NCBI GenBank assembly: GCA_913009515.1
Contig: CAJVYO010000033.1
Coordinates: forward strand, 1 to 10,478
DNA: 10,478 bases
Origin: an uncultured Methylococcaceae bacterium
Lineage (GTDB): Bacteria > Pseudomonadota > Gammaproteobacteria > Methylococcales > Methylomonadaceae
Reading direction: 5' to 3'
Part shown: positions 1 to 5,012 of the stretch, in pieces
Position numbering within the stretch: position 1 is the stretch's first letter
How the letters are laid out: each line of letters begins with the position of its first letter
Translations under genes and position numbers: made by a program
The notes under the pieces: model-generated
What the model saw: the letters and a program-made list of their open reading frames with translations, nothing else
Told to the model about the DNA's origin: nothing
Databases searched by the model: none

Positions 1-1
1 T

Positions 2-676
2 GCGTTATTATTTGTTGATGGTGTGAGTTCTATTGCCAGCCTTGAATTTAAAATGGATGAATGGGGTGTTGATGCGTCTATTAGTGGTTCACAAAAAGGC
101 TTTATGTTGCCTGCTGGATTAGCGATTGTTGCTTTCAGCCAGAAAGCATTAGCCCTAACAGAAACCGCTACTTTTCCACGTTGTTTCTTAGATTTAAAAG
201 ACCAAATGGCACAAAATGCCTTAGGTTATACGCCTTACACCCCTTCTACACCGATGCTACATGGTTTACGTGCAGCATTAGATTTATTATTAGAAGAAGG
301 CATGGAAAATGTTTATGCGCGTCATCATCGTTTAGCAGAAGGCACGCGTAAAGCGATTGCTGCATGGGGCTTAAAAACTTGTGCAGAAGCCGGTTTTGAA
401 TCTGATACCGTTTCAGCGATTGTTGTTCCTGAAGGCAAAGATGCTCGTGATGTGATTGCAACCGCCTTTAATAAATATGATATTTCATTAGGTGCGGGCT
501 TAACTGAATTAATGGGTAAAGTCTTCCGTATCGGTCATATCGGTGATATGAATGATGTTTCAATGTTAGGTGCAATTGCCGGTGTTGAAATGGCATTACT
601 CGATAATGGCTTTGATATTAAAGCAGGCAGCGGTGTTGCCGCTGCGATTGAATATTATCGTACAACTGCTGCATAA
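2..676 (+). CDS. sgaA: Serine-glyoxylate aminotransferase, C-terminal part (cut by window start)
   Basis: This is a class V, PLP-dependent aminotransferase that transfers the amino group of serine to glyoxylate, giving hydroxypyruvate and glycine; in methylotrophs this is a serine-cycle step. The reading frame is open from the first bases, so the gene begins outside the window and the GTG at 23 is only an internal valine. About 224 of the usual 390-400 residues are visible. The motif VDGVSSIAS is followed by GSQKGFMLP, whose lysine (codon 95-97) is the expected Schiff-base residue. Later come YTPYTPSTPMLHGL and GKVFRIGHIGD, both characteristic of the serine/alanine-glyoxylate group. A strong terminator follows the stop, so this is the last gene of its transcript. 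An alanine-glyoxylate specificity cannot be excluded from sequence alone. The family is firm; the C1-metabolism role is inferred. Confidence 0.88.
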   Translation, partial: ALLFVDGVSSIASLEFKMDEWGVDASISGSQKGFMLPAGLAIVAFSQKALALTETATFPRCFLDLKDQMAQNALGYTPYTPSTPMLHGLRAALDLLLEEGMENVYARHHRLAEGTRKAIAAWGLKTCAEAGFESDTVSAIVVPEGKDARDVIATAFNKYDISLGAGLTELMGKVFRIGHIGDMNDVSMLGAIAGVEMALLDNGFDIKAGSGVAAAIEYYRTTAA

Positions 677-701
677 ACTTTCTCAATTTTTATGCTAAAA
701 C

Positions 702-736
702 AAGGCATCACTGCAAACCGTAGTGGTGCCTTTTTT
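702..736 (+). terminator. Rho-independent terminator after the aminotransferase gene
   Basis: A 13-bp stem pairs 702-714 with 720-732. It includes two G-U pairs and closes on a five-base loop (AAACC). A run of six T follows at 731-736. It starts 25 bases after the aminotransferase stop and ends only 26 bases before the desaturase start. Confidence 0.9.
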
Positions 737-762
737 ATGCCCGCTAAATAAATAGGAATATT

Positions 763-1893
763 ATGAGTTTAAATAGCTATCAAAATGTAGATCGTGAACA
801 ATTAGCCAAAGACCTTGATGAGATTCATAAGCAAACGCTTGCCCGCATCAGCGAAAAGGATTTTACGCATTTAAAGAAAATGCAACGCTGGGGAAAACTC
901 TGTTCAATACTCGGCTATGGCACTGCATGGATTACCCCTAATCCTTTTTCAGCACTATTAATTAGCCAAGGTAGCTTTACACGTTGGACGCATTTTGCTC
1001 ATCCTATTGTGCATAAAGGCTACGATAAAGTACCGAATATACCTAAACACTATACCAGCAAAAAATTTGCTCAAGGCTGGCGACGATTTTTAGATTGGCC
1101 GGATTGGATTACCCCCGCAGGCTGGCATCAAGAACATGATATTTTACATCACTATAATTTAGGTGAAAAATTAGACCCAGACCATTTACAACATAATATG
1201 GAATGGCTCAGACAATCTAATGCCCCTATGTGGGTGCGTGTGGGTATTATTGCGGGCTTTACGGCTTTATGGAAAATACTCTATTACACACCAAGAACGC
1301 ATAAAGAACTTCGCATTAGTCAAGCACGTCAACAAGGTCAAGCCGCTCCCAAATTTACTCGTACCGGTGCTTGGAGTTTCTTTACGCCACATGGACGCGC
1401 TTTGTGGCTACAGAGTATTTTACCTTACATCAGTTTTCGTTTTGTCTTGTTGCCGGCTTTATTTTTACCGCTAGGCACAACCGCCGCGATGAGTGTTTTA
1501 ATCACCTCAATTATTGCTGAAGCGTTTACCAATATGCACACCTTTTTAGTGATTGTGCCTAATCATGCCGGTGATGATGTGATGATGTTTGATGAAAAAG
1601 GTAAAGGACGTGGTGAATTCTTTTTACGCCAAATATTAGGCTCGGTAAATTATCCTACCGGCTCTGATTTTAATGATTTTTTCTATGGCTGGCTAAACTA
1701 TCAAGTAGAACATCATATTTGGCCAGATATTCCTTTGAGCCAGTATCAATATGTACAACCTCAGGTCGTTGAAGTCTGTAAAAAACATGGTATACCCTAC
1801 CGTCAAGACTCAGTATTTAAACGCTTATTAAAAGCGATCGATATTATGATTGGGCGTACTTCAATGTTAAAACCACTACCCGCCACTCAATAA
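763..1893 (+). CDS. Membrane fatty acid desaturase
   Basis: A 376-residue protein of the FA_desaturase family: integral-membrane di-iron enzymes that insert a double bond into acyl chains. Three histidine clusters are visible: H80-x3-H84, then H122/H125-x3-H129-H130 (HQEHDILHH), and Q314-V-E-H317-H318 followed by IWPDIP. H259 and H268 lie between the second and third and may also bind metal. Hydrophobic stretches around 161-176, 220-238 and 241-265 are likely membrane segments. The QVEHH form of the last box resembles acyl-lipid desaturases, but regioselectivity cannot be read from the sequence. The start is supported by AGGA at 754-757, five bases before the ATG. No promoter is evident in the 26 bases after the preceding terminator. 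It converges on the next gene through a shared hairpin. The family is confident; substrate unknown. Confidence 0.88.
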   Translation: MSLNSYQNVDREQLAKDLDEIHKQTLARISEKDFTHLKKMQRWGKLCSILGYGTAWITPNPFSALLISQGSFTRWTHFAHPIVHKGYDKVPNIPKHYTSKKFAQGWRRFLDWPDWITPAGWHQEHDILHHYNLGEKLDPDHLQHNMEWLRQSNAPMWVRVGIIAGFTALWKILYYTPRTHKELRISQARQQGQAAPKFTRTGAWSFFTPHGRALWLQSILPYISFRFVLLPALFLPLGTTAAMSVLITSIIAEAFTNMHTFLVIVPNHAGDDVMMFDEKGKGRGEFFLRQILGSVNYPTGSDFNDFFYGWLNYQVEHHIWPDIPLSQYQYVQPQVVEVCKKHGIPYRQDSVFKRLLKAIDIMIGRTSMLKPLPATQ

Positions 1894-1908
1894 AAAATCT
1901 GCACACAT

Positions 1909-1944
1909 AAAAAAGCCGCTGTTATCTAATATAACAACGGCTTT
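1909..1944 (-). terminator. Terminator at a convergent junction, stronger on the minus strand
   Basis: Arms 1912-1925 and 1931-1944 pair over 14 positions around a five-base loop. One position is a U-G wobble on the minus strand but a C-A mismatch on the plus strand. On the minus strand the stem runs into six T (plus-strand A at 1909-1914). On the plus strand only a short T tail follows. It therefore best serves the minus-strand cysteine-rich gene, and may also stop desaturase transcription. Confidence 0.8.
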
Positions 1945-1971
1945 AAATTCTGAATTTAAACTTATAAAGAC

Positions 1972-2325
1972 TTACCAGCCTCGTTTAACAATCTTACACT
2001 GTACGGTTACTTCTTCCATGAAACAACGATATTTTTCTTTGCCTTCGTAATCACCTTCACAAGGCTCACAGACTAACTTGCCTTTTTCTAATACCTTATC
2101 TTTTCCCCAACCATAGCCCATGCTATTACACATTTCAGTGGTATATTTTTTAAAACGATACCCTGTTGAGGCGCTTTTCTCTGCTTTTGCTTTATCTTTA
2201 CAACCTGCTGTCGGCTTCAAATCCCCGGTCACTGACTCATAAACCCACTCATCAGTACTAATGGCTGATGCTTGTTGTGAAAACATAAAGATTGATGCGA
2301 CTAAAAATGCTATTTTAAATTTCAT
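1972..2325 (-). CDS. Small exported protein with six cysteines, unknown function
   Basis: I do not recognise a family. Starting at 2325 the product is 117 residues. It has a basic N-terminus (MKFK), a hydrophobic core and an A-S-A motif before a likely cleavage after residue 21, a typical Sec signal peptide. The mature part is about 96 residues, lysine-rich, with six cysteines at 42, 66, 86, 89, 101 and 110 (an even number, suiting three disulfides in the periplasm or outside). It also has a glycine/aromatic stretch (MGYGWG) and a CEPCEGDY segment. A longer frame opens at 2376, but that ATG lies upstream of the predicted promoter -10 and would bury the signal peptide. GAGG at 2332-2335, six bases before the 2325 ATG, decides for the shorter form. 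It is divergent from another small exported protein. The CxxC (86-89) could be redox-active or metal-binding, but nothing shows this. Confidence 0.7.
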   Translation of the reverse strand: MKFKIAFLVASIFMFSQQASAISTDEWVYESVTGDLKPTAGCKDKAKAEKSASTGYRFKKYTTEMCNSMGYGWGKDKVLEKGKLVCEPCEGDYEGKEKYRCFMEEVTVQCKIVKRGW

Positions 2326-2331
2326 AGTGAA

Positions 2332-2335
2332 CCTC
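2332..2335 (-). promoter_or_regulatory. Shine-Dalgarno deciding the start at 2325
   Basis: GAGG on the minus strand lies six bases before the ATG at 2325. It supports that start, which places the signal peptide at the N-terminus, over the upstream in-frame ATG at 2376. Confidence 0.7.
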
Positions 2336-2359
2336 GTTAAATTACCTATAATTTTTGGC

Positions 2360-2388
2360 ATTTTAGCATTAATCAAAACAAGATTGAA
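2360..2388 (-). promoter_or_regulatory. Extended -10 promoter for the six-cysteine protein gene
   Basis: On the minus strand TAAAAT (2360-2365) is preceded directly by TGC (2366-2368), an extended -10. A weak -35, TTCAAT (2383-2388), lies 17 bases upstream. The transcript would begin near 2353, giving a leader of about 28 bases before the start at 2325. Confidence 0.55.
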
Positions 2389-2432
2389 ATATATAGACCA
2401 CCTTCATTGAGCGTTAATAGATTATTCAAGCC

Positions 2433-2460
2433 TTAAACTCAACACGCATCATGCTATAAT
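2433..2460 (+). promoter_or_regulatory. Extended -10 promoter for the lipocalin-like protein gene
   Basis: A perfect TATAAT at 2455-2460 is preceded by TGC (2452-2454), an extended -10. The -35 region is poor (TTAAAC at 2433-2438, 16-base spacer), as is common when the TGn element is present. Transcription would start near 2467, about 40 bases before the start codon at 2507. Confidence 0.65.
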
Positions 2461-2506
2461 CAAAAAGTAGTACTCTTTAATTCACTTATATTGGAGCCAT
2501 AAAACA

Positions 2507-2896
2507 ATGAAAAAAATGATAAAATTTCTACCGCTGGTGGCGTTATTAATAAGCCCACTAACACAGGCTAAAGATGTCATTATTCCACTAGAAGATAATG
2601 CTCAAATTTTAGGGAAATGGTCTATTTATGCTGAAACAGCCGCTTTACATAAAACTAAAAAATTAGTTAATAATAAATGGGATTTTAAAGAAAATGGCAG
2701 CTTAGTCTCAACCGCATTTGATCCACGACTCGATTCTGAAACCTCTGTTAAAGTAAAATATTTCATCGAAGATGGTTTTATTAAAAAACAAGTTCAACCC
2801 GGTAGAGAAAAATACGAAACCTGCAAAGTGGTTAAATTGGAAGGTAAAGATTTGATATTACATTGTAAATATTTATATTACCTACTAAGACGTTAA
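2507..2896 (+). CDS. Small exported protein with a lipocalin-like pattern, unknown function
   Basis: A 129-residue product with a clear Sec signal peptide: MKKMIK, a hydrophobic core, and T-Q-A with likely cleavage after residue 21. The mature part of about 108 residues starts with LGKW (35-38), followed by a KWDFKENGS segment (57-65). The spacing of a G-x-W and a W-x-F-x-x-N-G, followed by alternating polar and hydrophobic stretches, resembles small lipocalin-like beta-barrel domains. This is only a pattern-level resemblance. Two cysteines (106 and 120) could form one disulfide. The C-terminus is aromatic and basic (KYLYYLLRR). GGAG at 2493-2496, ten bases before the ATG, supports this start. 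It has its own promoter and is followed by a 10-bp inverted repeat. It lies back to back with the six-cysteine protein gene, but no shared job can be shown. Confidence 0.72.
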   Translation: MKKMIKFLPLVALLISPLTQAKDVIIPLEDNAQILGKWSIYAETAALHKTKKLVNNKWDFKENGSLVSTAFDPRLDSETSVKVKYFIEDGFIKKQVQPGREKYETCKVVKLEGKDLILHCKYLYYLLRR

Positions 2897-2908
2897 TTAC
2901 GTATTATC

Positions 2909-2936
2909 AGGCAGATAGCTAGCACTCTATCTGCCT
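2909..2936. repeat. Perfect 10-bp inverted repeat between convergent genes
   Basis: AGGCAGATAG (2909-2918) and its exact complement CTATCTGCCT (2927-2936) flank an eight-base spacer. The repeat starts 13 bases after one stop and ends 14 bases before the other convergent stop. There is no T tract on either strand, so it is not a textbook intrinsic terminator. It may still act as a 3' end stem-loop for either transcript. Confidence 0.75.
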
Positions 2937-2949
2937 AGCATCATTAGGA

Positions 2950-4038
2950 TTAACTATTTTCAATCACAATATTAGGAAAGCGGCTGCTAAAATCTTTACT
3001 TTTCAACGCTAATTTTCCTGCCATTTTACGAGCAATATCTTTATACATGTCCGCCGCACGACTTTCTGGTGCTGCAACAACCGTTGGTCGCCCACAATCT
3101 GCAAATTCACGAATAGATTTATCTAACGGCAACGAACCTAATAACGCAAGTTCATTTTTTTCTGCCATTTCAGCCCCGCCGCCTGCACCAAAAATAGCCT
3201 CTTCATGACCGCATTCGCTACAAATATGCATACTCATATTTTCAACAATACCTAATACTGGCACATTGACCTTATTAAACATGCCTAAGCCACGCTGAGC
3301 ATCAATTAATGCAATATCTTGAGGTGTGGTGACAATCACCGCTCCGCTCACTGGAATTTGCTGTGCTAAGGTTAATTGGATATCACCGGTACCGGGTGGT
3401 AAATCGACAATTAAATAATCTAAATTATCCCAATTGGTATCATTTAATAATTGTTGTAACGCATTAGTGACCATCGGTCCCCGCCAAATCATAGGTTGAT
3501 CAGGGTCAATTAAATAACCAATCGAAATAGTTTGAATGCCATAAGATATTTTAGGCATCATAGTTTTATTATCTTGGCTTTCAGGAAAGCCCGATAAACC
3601 TAACATGGTTGGAATACTCGGCCCATAAATATCCGCATCTAAAATCCCGACTCTCGCTCCCTCAGCCGCCAAAGCTAAAGCTAAATTTACTGAGGTGGTC
3701 GATTTACCTACCCCACCTTTTCCAGATGCGACCGCTACAATATTTTTGATATTTTTAATCGGCTGTAAGCTTTTTTGCACCCCATGAGCAACAATATTAA
3801 CCTTAATATTAACCTTAGCAGCAACAACGCCTTCTATAGACTCAAGTTGAGTCACTAGCTGCTCTTTAAAGCCCTCAATAAAGCTTTTTGCAGGATAACC
3901 CAATTCCAAATCAACAATGACTTTACCATTATCTACTGCAATGGCTTTAACCGAACCCGCTGTGACCAAATCAGTATTAACATTAGGGTCAATTATAGTT
4001 TTTAAGCTATTTTCTATCTCATTTTTTTCAATCATCAT
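2950..4038 (-). CDS. apbC: Iron-sulfur cluster carrier ATPase, Mrp/ApbC family
   Basis: A 362-residue cytoplasmic P-loop ATPase of the Mrp/Nbp35 group, which binds and transfers Fe-S clusters to target proteins. An N-terminal MIP18-type domain (DUF59) covers roughly residues 1-80. The ParA/MinD-like ATPase domain starts near 98. It has the deviant Walker A motif SGKGGVGKS (105-113), DADIYGPS (134-141), a Walker B/switch segment VDLPPGTGD (211-219), and the paired cysteines C273 and C276 (CSEC) that bridge a cluster between two subunits. Length and domain order are normal for proteobacteria. The gene begins ATGATG, so either codon (4038 or 4035) could start it; I see no strong Shine-Dalgarno. 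It stands alone between a tRNA gene upstream and a convergent gene downstream. No clear promoter is visible in the 126 bases between its start and the tRNA terminator. Confidence 0.95.
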   Translation of the reverse strand: MMIEKNEIENSLKTIIDPNVNTDLVTAGSVKAIAVDNGKVIVDLELGYPAKSFIEGFKEQLVTQLESIEGVVAAKVNIKVNIVAHGVQKSLQPIKNIKNIVAVASGKGGVGKSTTSVNLALALAAEGARVGILDADIYGPSIPTMLGLSGFPESQDNKTMMPKISYGIQTISIGYLIDPDQPMIWRGPMVTNALQQLLNDTNWDNLDYLIVDLPPGTGDIQLTLAQQIPVSGAVIVTTPQDIALIDAQRGLGMFNKVNVPVLGIVENMSMHICSECGHEEAIFGAGGGAEMAEKNELALLGSLPLDKSIREFADCGRPTVVAAPESRAADMYKDIARKMAGKLALKSKDFSSRFPNIVIENS

Positions 4039-4075
4039 TATACAAATATAAGCTCTTAGCGAAGAAAGTTAGATT

Positions 4076-4089
4076 AATGCAACTGCATT
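4076..4089. repeat. Short inverted repeat upstream of apbC
   Basis: AATGCA (4076-4081) and TGCATT (4084-4089) form a two-base-spaced palindrome 38 bases upstream of the apbC start. The size and position would suit a protein binding site, but such short palindromes also occur by chance in AT-rich DNA. Confidence 0.3.
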
Positions 4090-4164
4090 TTTATTGATAG
4101 CATAACGCCTTATTTACTATAAAAAAATCATAAAATTAATAAGTGATTAGGCTAAATTTTAGGC

Positions 4165-4200
4165 AAAAAAAAAGACTCTACATTTTCATGTAAGTCTTTT
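4165..4200 (-). terminator. Rho-independent terminator of the tRNA-Pro gene
   Basis: On the minus strand AAAAGACT plus TACAT pairs with ATGTA plus AGTCTTTT: 13 bp around a GAAA tetraloop, with one bulged G (position 4178). A run of T follows (A at 4165-4173 on the plus strand). The stem begins 10 bases beyond the tRNA 3' end. Confidence 0.92.
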
Positions 4201-4210
4201 GATTTTCAAT

Positions 4211-4287
4211 TGGTCGGGACGATAGGATTTGAACCTACGACCCCCACACCCCCAGTATGGTGCGCTACCAAACTGCGCTACGCCCCG
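4211..4287 (-). tRNA. tRNA-Pro, anticodon GGG
   Basis: A 77-base tRNA with the 3' CCA encoded. The acceptor stem pairs CGGGGCG with CGTCCCG, with one G-U pair, and position 73 is A. The D stem is GCGC/GCGC. The anticodon stem CCATA/TGTGG closes a seven-base loop CTGGGGG, giving anticodon GGG (reads CCC and CCU). The T arm contains GTTCAAATC. The cloverleaf is intact. It follows the MerR-type gene, as in other gammaproteobacteria, but has its own promoter and terminator. Confidence 0.97.
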
Positions 4288-4340
4288 ACATATTGAAACT
4301 ACTCTTCAAGATAATACTAAATCTTAAGATAAGCTCGCAT

Positions 4341-4368
4341 AGTATAAAGTAACTGTACGACTTATCAA
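4341..4368 (-). promoter_or_regulatory. Promoter of tRNA-Pro
   Basis: On the minus strand TTGATA (4363-4368) and TATACT (4341-4346) are separated by 16 bases; each matches the sigma70 consensus at five of six positions. Transcription would start near 4334, leaving a 5' leader of about 47 bases for RNase P to remove. The promoter begins just after the stop of the upstream MerR-type gene. Confidence 0.65.
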
Positions 4369-4373
4369 TAAAA

Positions 4374-4727
4374 TCATTTAAGAATTTCTAAAATATCTTC
4401 TAATTCATCGATCATCTGATGAATAACTTGTTTAGTTCGTGCCGAATCATCTTTGGAGCCATCGCTCTCTAAATGTGCTCTTGCACCGCCAATGGTATAT
4501 CCTTGTTCATAAAGCAATGCTCTAATTTGGCGAATTAGAATAACATCATTGCGTTGATAATAGCGTCTATTTCCTCGTCTTTTTACAGGATCTAACTGTT
4601 CAAATTCTTGTTCCCAATAGCGTAATACATGTGGTTTAACACCGCATAATTCACTTACTTCGCCGATTGCGAAATAACGTTTTGCGGGTATAATCGGTAA
4701 CTCATTATTGTTACTTGGTTCCAGCAT
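4374..4727 (-). CDS. MerR-family DNA-binding regulator encoded after ihfA
   Basis: A 117-residue cytoplasmic protein with one MerR-type winged helix-turn-helix at about residues 18-85. The helix-turn-helix includes FAIGEVSELCGVKPHVLRYW, and the wing RRGNRRYYQRND follows. The C-terminal part (about 95-117) is a short helix rich in E, D, I and L, probably the dimer coiled coil. There is no added ligand-binding domain and no cysteine set for metal sensing; the only cysteine is C28 in the helix-turn-helix. The start overlaps the end of ihfA by 17 bases in another frame, pointing to translational coupling. The same position after ihfA and before tRNA-Pro is found in pseudomonads and other gammaproteobacteria. 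Its target and signal are unknown to me. Confidence 0.9.
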   Translation of the reverse strand: MLEPSNNNELPIIPAKRYFAIGEVSELCGVKPHVLRYWEQEFEQLDPVKRRGNRRYYQRNDVILIRQIRALLYEQGYTIGGARAHLESDGSKDDSARTKQVIHQMIDELEDILEILK

Positions 4728-5007
4728 AAGCTTCTACTCGCGTCTTTAACTTCTGTCCTGTTCTAAAAGTGGTAACTCGTCTAGCAGAAATAGGAATTTC
4801 TATTCCTGTTTTAGGGTTTCGTCCTGGACGGCTACTTTTGTCTCTTAATTCAAATTTTCCAAAACCAGAGATTTTTACTTGCTCGCCTTGCTCTAATGAA
4901 GATTTTATTTCCTCAAAAAAAAACTCGACCATTTCTTTCGCTTCTCTTTTATTTAATCCTAAATCATCAAATAATTTTTCAGCAAAATCTGCTTTGGTAA
5001 CTGCCAT
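4711..5007 (-). CDS. ihfA: Integration host factor subunit alpha
   Basis: A 98-residue protein of the HU/IHF family. With IHF-beta it forms a heterodimer that binds specific sites in the minor groove and bends DNA sharply, aiding recombination, replication and transcription. The sequence follows E. coli IHF-alpha closely: LTKA-like N-terminus, SGFGKFELRDK (47-57), RPGRNPKTG (60-68) with P65 the residue that wedges between base pairs at the bend, and ARRVTTFRTGQKLK (75-88). The ATG lies five bases after the pheT stop, with a purine-rich GAGAG inside the last pheT codons as a likely ribosome site. Its end overlaps the MerR-type gene. Location after pheT is the standard position of ihfA rather than ihfB or hup. 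Confidence 0.96.
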   Translation of the reverse strand: MAVTKADFAEKLFDDLGLNKREAKEMVEFFFEEIKSSLEQGEQVKISGFGKFELRDKSSRPGRNPKTGIEIPISARRVTTFRTGQKLKTRVEAYAGTK

Positions 5008-5012
5008 CTATT

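Noticed and set aside
246..461. Open frame of 71 codons on the minus strand inside the aminotransferase gene.
   Set aside because: It is antisense to a well-conserved coding region, with no ribosome site or recognisable domain.
1220..1474. Open frame of 84 codons on the plus strand within the desaturase.
   Set aside because: It is in another frame of a confidently assigned gene and shows no domain.
2326..2376. N-terminal extension of the six-cysteine protein to the ATG at 2376.
   Set aside because: It would hide the signal peptide, lies across the predicted promoter -10 and has no ribosome site; the ATG at 2325 has one.
4321..4330. Perfect palindrome ATCTTAAGAT in the tRNA-Pro leader.
   Set aside because: Ten bases of AT-rich palindrome are expected by chance at this base composition, and it falls downstream of the start site, not in an operator position.
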